Positions 18,977-29,566 of a stretch of DNA of 64,000 nt are shown here, one piece after another. The notes beneath the pieces are model-generated. The model was not told the DNA's origin. It ran no database searches and saw only the letters and a list, made by a program, of their open reading frames with translations. Position numbers and translations under genes: made by a program. The stretch is from Helianthus annuus (taxonomy: Eukaryota > Streptophyta > Magnoliopsida > Asterales > Asteraceae): the NCBI RefSeq assembly GCF_002127325.2, contig NC_035433.2, positions 122,356,088 through 122,420,087 on the forward strand. The letters run 5' to 3'. Position 1 is the first letter of the stretch, and the number at the start of each line of letters is the position of its first letter.

Positions 18977-21900
18977 ATGGCTGAACCATCAAATCCACAC
19001 AATGTGGAGGGTGAAAACCCTGAACAGCCGGTAGTATCGGCTGATGAAGACGAAGATGATGACGTTGACGTTCCCGGTGGTGGGTTACCGGTGTTGAAGT
19101 GGTCCAAGGGTGGTTTTAAAACCCTGATGGCCACGGTGCAGATGGCCAAAGACTGGAATGCTACTTACCCACAAGTGGGGGACACCGGTGCCGATGCTCC
19201 GGCCGGTTATATAACCTTGTGGGCTGATTTTTTCAACGACGGCAACCTTAGGTTGCCGGTGACGGTGTTTGTGGCGGAGGTATTGGAGTATTATCACCTC
19301 CATATCTCCCAACTTAGTCCTTTCTGAATGTTCCGAATTCGGAATTTTGAATACACATTCCGTGCCCATGGCCTGCCCATTACAGTGGAGAATTTCCGGC
19401 GGTTCTACCAGTTGACGGTGAACACCGGTTTTTTCTCGTTTACTCAACGGCATGGGAGTCTGAAGTTGATGACGCCCCCTAAGGGTGTGACAGGCTGGAA
19501 GAAGAGGTTCTTCTACGTGAAAGCCTGTGCGGTCTATGCTAGCATGTATTTCAGGAATGTCAACGTTGGAGTTTCTGATGAAGATATTCCTGTTGCTTCC
19601 GCGAAGACCGTGGACTGGTTCTCTAGGCTGCGGCCTATTGAACTCAAGAAGTTGGATAATGATCAACTGTGGATATTGCGGATGATGCTCTCCAGACCGG
19701 ACAGGAAGGAAAGGCCCGTTTTGCGGGAACAGGGTGGTGGTAAGCTCTTTACACCTTGTTATTTTCCTTATTTCCCAAGTCTTTGTAGTAACCTGCATGC
19801 ATGTATCAGCGGATGCGGTTGGCTTGTGGAGGATGTTTGAGCCCGATTTCAAGGGCCAGGTTGAACTGATTGCGGTTGAGTTGAAGAAAGGTTTCAACCT
19901 TGAGATTCTTAAGAACTTCCGCGTGCCGTCGAAAGCGGTGCTGGAGGCCCCGGTTCCGGGAGACGCAAGAGGTACGTCTTACGTGGCATTAGTTTTTTCA
20001 GTTTATCTTTTTGACTGGTTCTGTTGATTGTGTTAATCCAGGTATCCTTGCGGATTTGGGGAAGTTTGAGAAACGCGTCCCCAAAAAGACTGTGGAGAAG
20101 AAAACGGTGAAGAAGACCGTGCGGGGTCGTGGCAAGGGGAGTGTTGAAGGCTCAGCTGCCCCTTCTTCAGTTTTTGAAGCCGCAGGTACCTATCAATCTT
20201 GTTCTCGGGGATATACCGATTACGTCGTAGTATCTGACACCCTTGAGGGTTTGGGTGTTATAGGTAGTGGTGCGGCTGCGGGTGGAACTGCTGTGGTTCC
20301 CCCCGTTGTTGGAGAGAAAAGGGGACCAGAGCAGAAAGCTGCTGGTGGTGGAGAACCGAAACGGCGGAGACTGCAGACCAGGAGAGTTGCTCCGGCGCAG
20401 AAGAAACCTGCCGTTGCTGCTGGTAAGTATATCCCTTTTCCTTGTTTTGTATGTACAATGGGTGGGAAATACTCATTGAATACTCTTTGTATTGCAGAAT
20501 CCCGAGATGCGGGGTATTCTTTTTTCGACATCCCTACGTCTCCTCCGCATACCGCTCCTGCGGGTGCGGGTGTATCGAAGGAGACGGTCGCGCCCAAGGA
20601 GCCTACGGCCCCTTTTGTTGGGCCGGTTCGCGATCCCCCCTTGGGGAAGACGGTGGAGACGACTGCTGACCGGATTTTTGACACTGTGGACTCCTCGGAC
20701 AATCTGATCTCTCCTGATGAGGGTGATGGATTGAACTTGAGGTTTTCAGATGCCGGTAAGCAGAAGTCTGATGCTGAGGTGCGGCAGCAGGATGCTGAGC
20801 CGCAGAAGTCTCCTGCTGGGGAGAAAGGTAGCGGCTCGTCTGCTGGTGGTGCGGGTTATGACGGGCCTCCAATTCAGCCTGGGGAGTCTGAATTGGAGTA
20901 TTATTACCGCACATACTCCCCGGGTCGCAGTATGGTGTATCACCGACCCCCCTGGACTGTTATGCAGGGGGACGATATTTCTAACGACCCTGCGGCATGT
21001 AGGGAGATTCTGGGTGGTCTGGGCACCCCTTTTGAAGTCGAGCGTGCCCGTGCCGCACCCCGAGAGCTGCGTATTAACCAGCTTTCATCAATGCTGGTAG
21101 GGACTTCCATTGTGGCAAATGCCATTTTGGAAGATTATAAGGTGCTGGGCCGCCGCGAGGAAGAAGCTGCTCGCATGCGGGCCGAGGCGGAGAAGTTGGT
21201 TGAGGTTGCTCGTGCGGGTGCGGAGCAGCTCGAGAAGGACAAGGCTGCTTTTGAGCAGCAGAAACAGACTTCTGAATGGGCTGCCGCTGCCCAGCTGAAA
21301 CAGGTGCGTACCCTTGCTAAACTTCTTGCTGATGAGCGCAAGAGTTGGAATGAAAAAATGTCCAATGAGCGCAAGAAGTGGAATGCATCGTGGGCTAAGC
21401 AGAATGACATTCTGTTTCATGCTCGGCAGGAGCTGACTAATGCCAAGGCAGCGAACGCTACCTTGAGCCAGGAGAAGGCTGCGGCTGAGGCCATTTCTGT
21501 TAAAGCGCTGCAGGCGAAGGCCGACGCCTTGAAGGCGCTTGGAGAGGCCAAAGAAGCCGGGGCTCGTGCCTCAAAGGCCCTTGAAGAGGCCGCAGAGAAG
21601 GAGAGCCGTTCTTCCAAGGCTCTTGAAGCGTCGAATGCGGAGCGCATTCGTTTAGGCAAAGTTGTCGACAGTCTGCAGGTATGTTTCTTTACCTCTGTTG
21701 TATATTTCCTTTATTGTTTTGAAAATTTTTATCGAGTGAACTGTTTGCTGTTTTTGCGGAGGTTCAGGCCCGGGAGGTCGCGGTTACAGACCTTACTGCC
21801 CGTGTGTCTGCTGCGGAGAAACAGGCTGACGCCGCTGCTGAGGCCAAGGATGCCTTGGTGTCCTCTTTTAACCAGCTGGAAGCTGACCGTGAGTGGTTGC

Positions 21901-22346
21901 GGACTCACGGCATCGCGCGTGTAAGTATCCGTTGCCTTTGCATTTGCTTAGGTTAGTATCCAAGACTTATGATCTTTTTATTGCAGATTGTTGAGGCTAT
22001 CATGAATGCCCCTGAGACCGCATCTGGTTTGGACCTGGTTAAGGAACGTGCGCGCGATGCTGGCTTTAAGGCTGGTTATAACCGCTACATTGGGCATATC
22101 AATGTATTATCCGCAGGTGGTTATACTGATCAGGCATCCGGGTTCCGTGATGTGGACACCGAAGGTCGCCTGAAAGCGGTCGTAGCCTCCTTTTATGATA
22201 CGCCCCTGGCCTGTGTAGGGGAACTGGACGATTGTTTGGAGGTTGCGGACTATGTTGACCGCTTGCGGATGCTTTATCCGGATGTGGAAGAGGAAGAACC
22301 CGCTGGTGGTGCCGGAGGAGATGCGGGAACCAGCGGTACAAAATAG
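18977..22346 (+). CDS. Six-exon antisense gene of inner Tat element, ~999 aa with one internal stop
   Basis: Exons 18977-19739, 19810-19971, 20042-20422, 20498-21678, 21768-21920 and 21987-22346 join through canonical GT...AG introns of 66-89 bp and keep phase exactly, giving 1000 codons. Exons 1-2 encode a PF04195-type domain (YPQVGDTGADAPAGYITLWA, LRLPVTVFVAEVLEYYHLHI, FEYTFRAHGLPITVENFRRF, WKKRFFYVKA). Exons 3-4 give a basic, low-complexity linker and a YRTYSPGRSMVYHRPPW block, then a long Ala/Glu/Lys coiled coil. Exons 5-6 finish the coil and a conserved tail (AGYNRYIGHINVLSAGG). A TGA at 19325-19327 breaks exon 1; the frame is otherwise open. It runs opposite to gag-pol from its own TATA box. 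Such genes are known in Tat elements. Their role is unknown; a structural or regulatory part is only a guess. Confidence 0.85.
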
Positions 22347-23018
22347 GGTTTAGGTTGGCGAGTGTGCCTCCTTTTTGTATTCCTCTTGTATAGAATAGGA
22401 ACTTTATGTAAATTTATGAAGCATCATGTGGATACTTTGCAGTTTTTGAATATAAAGTTTCTTTGTTCCGTGTGTACAAGTGTTTTTAATTCTTGCATGG
22501 CTGAACGTATGTATGCGTAACTTTACCCATTTATGAACGGGGTCAAGTATACTTCATACTTTTGTTGTATGAGTACGCGTCAATTCTGGTATTTACCGCG
22601 TTAGGGTTCTTAGAAGTGTGTAAGCTTTGTAAAAACTTATATATCCGGAACTCTACCCATTCGTGGATGGGGTCAAGTGTACTCCATACCTTTGTCGTAT
22701 GAGTCCGCGTCAATTCCATTGTTTGCCTTTGTGGGCTCAGGAGTTGTGTTTAAGTGTTTAACAAAAACGGGTTTATCCGGCCGGATGAACATGCAAGTCT
22801 TTTTGCCTTTTGCTAGCCTATTACAATATTTGTGTGTGGTTACCACTTTGTATGGGTATCGCGAATGAAGATTTTGCCAATCTGTTTTTGGGATACCGCA
22901 AAGTGGAACACGCATTTGTAATAGTAATAACAAACAATAATGTACAAAATTGCTTATTTATTTATTTGCAAATGGCCTGCGGCCCGATAGGTTACATAAC
23001 GAAATGTAAGAACATGGC
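22347..23018. other. Tail-to-tail spacer with an imperfect ~132-bp repeat
   Basis: Non-coding spacer between the convergent antisense gene and pol. A block with TTTACCCATTTATGAACGGGGTCAAGTATACTTCATAC-like sequence (about 22522-22580) recurs about 132 bases on (about 22654-22715) with many substitutions; both contain GTATGAGT(A/C)CGCGTCAATTC. The spacer should contain both 3' ends. Confidence 0.6.
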
Positions 23019-26000
23019 TTACATGTAACAGCGTCGAAGCTGTTGTGCATTCCATGTGCGTGCGATAGGTTCGCCTTCTAGTGTTTGCAATCTGTATGCG
23101 CCTTTCCCTAAGACCTCTTTGATGAGGTAGGGTCCTTCCCACTTGGGGGCGAGTTTGCCTGGGCGCTCGGCATTAGATGCCTCATTGTCGCGTAGGACGT
23201 AGTCTCCTGGGTTGAAAGTACAAACGCGGACGCGCGCGTTGTAGTACTTTTCAAGTTTGGATTTATATTTGGCCTCGTTGATGGCAGCGTTTTCGCGCCT
23301 TTCTTCCAAGAGGTCCAAATCAATCCTGCGTTCCATGTTGTTGTCTAGTTTTTCAATAGCCAACATTCTAGGAGAGGGGAGACCTACTTCTGCGGGGATC
23401 ACCGCTTCCGAACCGTAGACTAGGCTGAAGGGTGTTTCCCCATTGCTTGTTTTTGGGCTTGTACAGTGAGCCCATAAGATACTTGGGAGTTCATCGACCC
23501 AGCCACGCCTGGCCGTTCCCAACCGTGCCTTGATCCCTTCGACTAGGCTTTTATTGATACTCTCGACTTGGCCGTTCCCTTGCGGGTGTGCGACTGATGA
23601 GAATATGTGCTCAATATGTAGTTCTTCTAGCCATTTTTGAAATTCGTCGGCAGCGAAGTTGGTGCCGTTATCGGTGACAATGCACATTGGTAATCCGAAA
23701 CGGCAGATGATGTGTTCCCAAATGAACTTTCTTGTTATCATAGCAGTGGTTGAGGCGAGTGGTTTTGCTTCTAACCATTTGGTGAAGTAATCAACCGCCA
23801 CTATGATAAATTTAACCGCACCTAGGGCGTCAGGGAAAGGTCCCACAACGTCAATTGCCCATTTCTGAAAGGGCCATGCGGTTGTGACGGGGACTAAGTT
23901 GTTTTTTGGCCGCAAGGTTTTTGGAGCATGACGTTGACAGTCGATGCACTTGCGCAACTCTTTGACGGCGTCCAGGTGGATGCCGGGCCAGTAATACCCG
24001 GCATTCATGATTTTGGCCACTACCATGCGTGGTCCAGCGTGTATGCCACATATGCCCTCGTGTATCTCTCGAATGAGGTATGTGGCATCCTGGGGGTTGA
24101 CGCATCGTAGTAGTGGGCCGAGGTATGATTTGCGGTATAAGATACCGTCTCCCATTTGATAATGGCACGCTTTGTATTGTAGTTTGCGTGCTTCTGATTT
24201 GCTTTCGGGAGTCACACCTGATTGTAGATATGCGATAATAGGTGTCATCCATGATGTTGAACCGTATTGAATGACGTTGACTTGGCGCAGGGGTACCGAA
24301 GGATTTTGTAGGATTTCGATGCGTATCTCCTTTGCCAAGTGTTGGAAGCTGGTGGATGCAAGTTTCGATAGTGCATCTGCGGATTTGTTTTCGCTTCGAT
24401 TAATATGGCGAATATTGAACGAAGCGAATTTGGATTTTAGTTGCAGGACTTGCTCGAGGTAGAGGATCATGATATCCCCCTTTGCGGCATAGTCGCCGCG
24501 TACTTGGCCTGCAACTAACAAAGAGTCGACGTGGGCTTCCAGATGTTGCACGCCGATTTTGACTGCTAAACGTAGCCCCGCTAACAGGGCCTCATATTCT
24601 GCCTCGTTGTTTGTGCTTTTGAATTCGAGGCGGATTGCATATGTAAGTTCTTGGCCGTCAGGGCTGACGAGTCGCAGACCTGCACCCGCCCCTTCGTCGT
24701 TGGAGGCACCATCTGTGAAGAGTGCCCATGTCTCTGAGGAGGGTGGCGTTGGTGCAGGAGTTTGTGCTTCTTCGCATTCTTGGATGCGATTCACCGGTAC
24801 TTCGGCGGCGAAATCAGCTAAGATCTGGCCTTTAATCGCGGGGCGCGGTTTATAATGTATCGTGTGCGCGCCCAGCTCGATTGCCCATTTCGCTAATCTC
24901 CCAGAGATGTCGGGTTTGGAGAGGATCGGGCCGATCCTGTAATTGGTTAGCACTGTGATGACGTGGTTTACGAAGTAGCGTCGTAACCGTCTTGAAGCGT
25001 GCACTAATGCTAGCACCAATTTCTCCATTATTGAGTATCTCGTCTCTGGGTCGTTGAGCATCTTGCTGATGTAGTAGATGGGTGTTTGAACCCCCTTTCG
25101 CTCCACTATTAATACCGCACCCACCGCATTGTCCGCGGCGGATAGGTATAGTATGAGTGGCTCATCCTTGCGTGGTGCGGTTAAAGTTGGGAGTTGTATC
25201 AAACATTCCTTCATTTCCCGGAAGGCCTGTTCAGCCTCTGCGGTCCACTGGAATTGTTCTTTCTTTGAACAGCTCCGCAGGGTCCTGATGAACGGATAAG
25301 ACTTAGCTGCATGGTTGGCTAAGAATCTGTTGAGTGCCGCTAGCCTGCCGGCTAGCCGTTGCATATCCTTCATTGATGAAGGCGATGGCATGCGCTCGAT
25401 CGCCTGGACTTTCTCTGGGTTTACCTTGAATCCATCTTTAGTCACGATGAATCCAAGGAATTTGCCTTCTTCCATTCCAAACGAGCATTTCCCTGGATTG
25501 AGCTTTATGTTAACGCTTCGCAGAGTTTGGAATGTTCTTTCAATATCTGTGAGCATGGTATCTTCTTCCATGCTCATGACGACCAGGTCGTCCATGTAGA
25601 TTTCGACACTTTTGCTTATTTGGCCGCGGAAAGTGTCGTTCATCAACTTTTGGTAGGTTGAGCCCGCGTTGCGCAACCCAAACGGCATTTTTGTGTAGCA
25701 GTAATTTCCGGTGGGAGTCCGGAATGCCGTTTTGTCTTCATCCTCGATTGCCATTTGTACTTGATGGTATCCTTTGTAGCAATCGAGGAAACACTTCCAC
25801 CTGAATGGTGCGAGATTATCGACCTTTTCGTCGATTTCTGGAAGTGCGTAACAATCCTTGGGGCAGGCTTTGTTAAGGTCTTTGTAATCGACGCACATGC
25901 GCCAGCCCCCGGACGGCTTTTCTACCATGACTGGGTTGGACAACCAAGTCTGGTATTTGACTTCCCGCAGGATGCCTGCGGAGAGCAGTTCTTCGATCTG

Positions 26001-27119
26001 CTCTTGCATCGCCTGATTTTTAGCTGACCCAAGGTGGCGTTGGCCTTGGATCACTGGCTTAATACCTGGCATGGTATTCAAGTGATGTTGCGCAATATCA
26101 CGTGGGACCCCGGTCATGTCTGCGGGTGTCCACGCGAAGATGTCCTGGTTACTGAAGAGAAGCTGCTTCAGCTGCGCTTTGGTGGTTGGGGACAAGGCGT
26201 GACCCAATGTGACCTTTTGTTCTGGGTATCTCGCGTTGAGAACCCATTTTTCTGGCTGGTCGTTGGGAGTGGGCCTTGCGACCTTGGTCGGACGTACTTC
26301 GTCCGACATCATGACGTCCCTGCGGGCATAGATTATCGCGACCCTCAATTCGGTTGGGAAACCAACCGCAGAGTGGGGGACCGACGTAATCATATTGAAA
26401 TCTCCTTGGGATTCTCTCCCGAGGAGTACGTCATATCTGGAGGTGTGAGGTAAAACCATGAAGTTTACCTCTTCTGTCCTTGTGCGGTTTCCGCTGGAAA
26501 GACGCACAGGGAAAGTAATCTGGCCTAGGGGAAAGACCGTTTCCCCTGCGAACCCGGTTAACGGGTAATCTACTGCTTGCAACCGATCTTTGTCCTCCTG
26601 GTCGAACTGGTTGAAGCATTGTTCGTAGATTATATCAGATGTACTGCCCGGGTCGATGAATAGACGCTCGGTGCAGTAGTGTGCCAGTTGGCCTGAAATG
26701 ACGACGGCGCGCCTATCGCGCGGTCCGCCTCGGACTTTTGGAAAGACGACTTGCTCGTCTTTCCAGTCACATTCCGGCCTTCTTGCCGCTTTTCGCGGCC
26801 TGCCCTTGCCTCCGTGGATCATGTGGGTGGAAGCCACGTGCATGGTTCTCTTCCCGGAGGAGGTACCTTCGCCATGAGGGGTAATGCGCTTGGTGGGTTT
26901 TTGCCCACCTGGCAAAAGATGTTGCAATTTCCCCTCCTTTAAGGCGCGCTCAATCTCCAGTCGGAGACTGATGCAGTTGTTGGTGGTGTGGCCCGAGTCC
27001 TTGTGGTACTCACAGTAGAGTGTGAGGTCCTGATTTTTCTTGGACTTCATTGGTTGGGCCAGTCGCAAGAACTGTGGGTCCGCAAGGAGGACCTCACTTG
27101 GCGACATGGTGATCTCGGT
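23019..27119 (-). CDS. Inner Tat pol polyprotein (gag C-terminus, PR, RT, RNase H x2, integrase)
   Basis: An uninterrupted frame in phase with gag. Counting from the Met at 27107 (1362 aa): a zinc-binding CEYHKDSGHTTNNC near 32-45; aspartic protease FIDPGSTSDII near 150-160; reverse transcriptase with WRMCVDYKDLNKACP near 402-416 and YMDD at 504-507; a first RNase H region (LILYLSAADNAVGAVL near 651-666) whose usual first Asp is replaced by Ser; a second RNase H with TDGAS near 798-802, NNEAEYEA and VDSLLV; integrase zinc region HEGICGIHAG...CIDC; integrase core Asp1086 (IDVVGP), Asp1146 (VTDNG) and Glu1182 (GQVES), the proper D,D-35-E spacing; and the tail RTWNAQQLRRCYM. Replication of the element by reverse transcription and integration is the family role. 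It is preceded by an in-frame TGA that separates it from gag. Confidence 0.95.
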   Translation of the reverse strand, partial: TEITMSPSEVLLADPQFLRLAQPMKSKKNQDLTLYCEYHKDSGHTTNNCISLRLEIERALKEGKLQHLLPGGQKPTKRITPHGEGTSSGKRTMHVASTHMIHGGKGRPRKAARRPECDWKDEQVVFPKVRGGPRDRRAVVISGQLAHYCTERLFIDPGSTSDIIYEQCFNQFDQEDKDRLQAVDYPLTGFAGETVFPLGQITFPVRLSSGNRTRTEEVNFMVLPHTSRYDVLLGRESQGDFNMITSVPHSAVGFPTELRVAIIYARRDVMMSDEVRPTKVARPTPNDQPEKWVLNARYPEQKVTLGHALSPTTKAQLKQLLFSNQDIFAWTPADMTGVPRDIAQHHLNTMPGIKPVIQGQRHLGSAKNQAMQEQIEELLSAGILREVKYQTWLSNPVMVEKPSGGWRMCVDYKDLNKACPKDCYALPEIDEKVDNLAPFRWKCFLDCYKGYHQVQMAIEDEDKTAFRTPTGNYCYTKMPFGLRNAGSTYQKLMNDTFRGQISKSVEIYMDDLVVMSMEEDTMLTDIERTFQTLRSVNIKLNPGKCSFGMEEGKFLGFIVTKDGFKVNPEKVQAIERMPSPSSMKDMQRLAGRLAALNRFLANHAAKSYPFIRTLRSCSKKEQFQWTAEAEQAFREMKECLIQLPTLTAPRKDEPLILYLSAADNAVGAVLIVERKGVQTPIYYISKMLNDPETRYSIMEKLVLALVHASRRLRRYFVNHVITVLTNYRIGPILSKPDISGRLAKWAIELGAHTIHYKPRPAIKGQILADFAAEVPVNRIQECEEAQTPAPTPPSSETWALFTDGASNDEGAGAGLRLVSPDGQELTYAIRLEFKSTNNEAEYEALLAGLRLAVKIGVQHLEAHVDSLLVAGQVRGDYAAKGDIMILYLEQVLQLKSKFASFNIRHINRSENKSADALSKLASTSFQHLAKEIRIEILQNPSVPLRQVNVIQYGSTSWMTPIIAYLQSGVTPESKSEARKLQYKACHYQMGDGILYRKSYLGPLLRCVNPQDATYLIREIHEGICGIHAGPRMVVAKIMNAGYYWPGIHLDAVKELRKCIDCQRHAPKTLRPKNNLVPVTTAWPFQKWAIDVVGPFPDALGAVKFIIVAVDYFTKWLEAKPLASTTAMITRKFIWEHIICRFGLPMCIVTDNGTNFAADEFQKWLEELHIEHIFSSVAHPQGNGQVESINKSLVEGIKARLGTARRGWVDELPSILWAHCTSPKTSNGETPFSLVYGSEAVIPAEVGLPSPRMLAIEKLDNNMERRIDLDLLEERRENAAINEAKYKSKLEKYYNARVRVCTFNPGDYVLRDNEASNAERPGKLAPKWEGPYLIKEVLGKGAYRLQTLEGEPIARTWNAQQLRRCYM

Positions 27120-28565
27120 TCAGTTGCGGTCCCGAGATTCTTTTTTTGACGCCCGACTGTCTCGGGCGGGGTTGTAGTTCTTTGGGTCGGATGTGTTGGT
27201 TCGCGGGAAGTATGGTTTGGAAATATCGTGATTTCCAACGTCCCGGTTGCGTTTATTGTTACGCTTGGACCCTTGTTGGGATGTTTCGGCTTGGGGTTTT
27301 GCCTTTGCCACATGCGGTTCGAGTGACCGCTGTGTCTGGGCGTATTTCTTGACCGCGGTCATGACATCTTCCCATTTTTTGGGCAAGCCCTCCTTGCCAG
27401 AGATGGTCATGATCATCTCTGTGTCTTTGACGGCCCGGATGAAGTGGTTTCGTGCCATCTGGTCTGCCACGTCACCTATCTCCAAGCACTCTTTATTATA
27501 TCGGACGACGAATGCTTCGAGCGATTCGTCGTCCCTTCGCCAGATGTTCATGACGTCACACGAATCTCGTTCGTGGCGTCGCTGCTGGCAAAAATGTGCG
27601 AGGAACTTGGTACGCAAGTCCTCGAATGAATCCAGTGATCCCACTGGCAAAGAATCGAACCATGCCCTGGCCAGGCCCGTAAGGGTCTGGGGGAAAAAAT
27701 TACACCAAGTGGGTTCATCCCACTGGCCGTTGATGCCCGCGCCCATGAAGACATTCATGTGGTCGTCCGGGTCGGTCGAACCACTGTATTTCCCAACGTT
27801 AAATGTGAACTTTGTCGTGGTGACATGGGCGTTGGCAATCCGCGGGCCGAACTTGGAATTTTCGGCCGTTGCCTTTGGCCTGTATGGTTCGTTCGCAGGG
27901 CGTTTTGCCGCCCTAAGGTATGTGTTGCGGGGATGACTGGGGGGAACATAGTTGCGTCCTCCCGGTCTGCTACTGGTGTCATGCGAATCACCGCGGTAGC
28001 TGTGGTCGTCAGGGTCGGTATGACCGTACCCTTCGGTGTATGGTTGTGGGCCCAATCGGCTCTGAATGCCTGGGCCGCGTCTGGAGGCTGATCGCCTCCT
28101 GTCCTCGCCATGGGGGCCAAGGCGGGTATGTACCGGTCCTCTGGTGTGGGACCCGTATGAGGAATCATCCTCGTTGAGGGTGTGGACCGAACAGTAAGAC
28201 GATCCCCGTTCTTCGCGTCGGCTTCTTGAAGCCGGGCGTGAATGTATCCTGCCGTCGTATTGTAAAATACGCTCAACAGGGGTGTGCGGTGCTGGGGGAA
28301 GCCCAGCTCGTATATTCGCTTCAGTACAAGCGCGGTTGTATGCTGCAGTCAGCGTGGCTGCCTGCTGCTCGTACCAGGCATGAACGGTCATGCCTGGTGG
28401 GATCACAGATGGGAACTGTGATAAGTCATGTCCGAACATAAAGGAGGGGCTCCTTTGTGTGGACGTGCCAATGTGTCCGGGTTGGGAGGTCGAGGCATTG
28501 ACCCCTACCGGGTTTGGGATTGGAGGATTTTGGTTATCCGCAGTGTTGTTTTGGTGATCAGTCAT
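27120..28565 (-). CDS. Inner Tat Gag, 481 aa
   Basis: The structural Gag that forms the particle around the element RNA. The N-terminal third is Pro/Ser/Arg-rich and low in complexity. A retrotransposon-Gag core (PF03732 type) follows: NVGKYSGSTDPDDHMNVF, FPQTLTGLARAWFDSLPVGS, LRTKFLAHFCQQRRHERD and VVRYNKECLEIGDVADQM. The C-terminus is basic. The start lies only about 45 bases after the primer site. The frame ends in TGA at 27120-27122 and continues in the same frame into pol. The outer relative has TGG (Trp) at the aligned position, so the stop is more likely a mutation than a designed boundary. Confidence 0.93.
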   Translation of the reverse strand: MTDHQNNTADNQNPPIPNPVGVNASTSQPGHIGTSTQRSPSFMFGHDLSQFPSVIPPGMTVHAWYEQQAATLTAAYNRACTEANIRAGLPPAPHTPVERILQYDGRIHSRPASRSRREERGSSYCSVHTLNEDDSSYGSHTRGPVHTRLGPHGEDRRRSASRRGPGIQSRLGPQPYTEGYGHTDPDDHSYRGDSHDTSSRPGGRNYVPPSHPRNTYLRAAKRPANEPYRPKATAENSKFGPRIANAHVTTTKFTFNVGKYSGSTDPDDHMNVFMGAGINGQWDEPTWCNFFPQTLTGLARAWFDSLPVGSLDSFEDLRTKFLAHFCQQRRHERDSCDVMNIWRRDDESLEAFVVRYNKECLEIGDVADQMARNHFIRAVKDTEMIMTISGKEGLPKKWEDVMTAVKKYAQTQRSLEPHVAKAKPQAETSQQGSKRNNKRNRDVGNHDISKPYFPRTNTSDPKNYNPARDSRASKKESRDRN

Positions 28566-28610
28566 GATCGTGAGAGAGGAAAAAGGATGGTTTAGAAAAT
28601 GCTAAGAGTA

Positions 28611-28623
28611 GCGGTGGGCGCCA
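28611..28623 (-). other. Primer-binding site of the inner Tat element
   Basis: Minus-strand TGGCGCCCACCGC begins two bases inside the 5' LTR, the normal spacing. TGGCGCC starts are common in plant Ty3/gypsy primer sites. I do not assign the tRNA. Confidence 0.75.
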
Positions 28624-28624
28624 A

Positions 28625-29566
28625 TGATGAAACAATGGTTAACCGGGCAGGGTTAACACACTGGTCTCGTCAAGAAGGGTTAATCCCTTCCTCTCGAGGA
28701 TCGCTGGCTGGATCACCGGTGGTTGATCTCCTGCACAAGGAAACAAGCCGTGACTCGTAACAAGGAGGATGGGGTGGGGGGTGCTCCTTGTTACCACTCT
28801 CCGGCGTGAGAATCAGTAGTTTGCTTGGGAAGCAAAGTAAGATAGTAGTAGTAGTGAGAGAGTTGTGAGAAGATACCTCAAACCTGGTTTGGGGTTGGTA
28901 TTTATAGCCGAGGAGTGAAGGAGGATGATGATGGATGGACTGACGACGTGCTGCACCTTTTCAGGTGTGTCAGGCTCGTCGGTTATGGAGGTTACGCCAC
29001 GTCAGTCCATTGCTTACGTAGCTCTGACAGGTAACTGCCATTGGTGCCACTTGCACTGTGGTGTCAGTACCACTTGCTTGAGTGCATAGGATGCGGTGCA
29101 AGTCGCATCGCTACGTGCGGTAACATCTGAAGTTACCGCGTCTCCTACTTGTGATCAAGGAATACGCGAGATGCGGTGCTAGCCGCATCGTCGTCTTGTC
29201 TGCATCCCTTGTCGTGACGAAAATGTCCGTATGGTGCGGTGTCAGCCGTACCGCTACGTTCATCTTCTTCTATGCCTCAGGTAAGGCTTTCCTGTATTGA
29301 TAGAAGTGTTCACTGGATGCGGTGCGATGCCGCATCGCTGTGAATACTTCCGTTTTCATACACCAGATGTGATGCTATGTCGCATCACTCTACCGTTCTC
29401 ATGTCCCATGTAAGTCCTCCTTTGTTACTAGATAGATTGGATTCAACCCTTGCGTCGACACGTTCCCGCATGGGCACAAGTAGGTTGTTAGCTAGTGGGG
29501 GTTTTGATAAGGGTAGTGGTCACTCGCGGTCGATGCTGACGCGAGATCTGGGACCATACCCCTTCA
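28625..29566 (-). repeat. 5' LTR of the inner Tat element
   Basis: A 942-bp copy of 16212-17153. The minus-strand TATA box CTATAAATA at 28899-28907 should drive gag-pol transcription. It is followed on the right by the CTGGC duplication. Confidence 0.96.

Larger units (their letters stand above)
16212..29566 (-). mobile_element. Inner Tat-lineage Ty3/gypsy retrotransposon, nearly intact
   Basis: A 13,355-bp element inserted in the gag-protease junction of the outer Tat element. The 5-bp target duplication CTGGC is perfect (16207-16211, 29567-29571). LTRs are 942 bp each (16212-17153, 28625-29566) with three differences by eye, so insertion was recent. On the minus strand: 5' LTR, primer site (28611-28623), gag (28565-27120), pol (27119-23019). 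On the plus strand: a six-exon antisense gene (18977-22346). A polypurine tract abuts the 3' LTR. The two RNase H domains and the antisense gene place it in the Tat clade (Retand-like). I found only two coding lesions: TGA between gag and pol, and TGA in antisense exon 1. Confidence 0.95.

Noticed and set aside
19085..19897. 270-codon minus-strand frame across antisense exon 1
   Set aside because: Complement of the PF04195-type coding exon; no domain on the minus strand.
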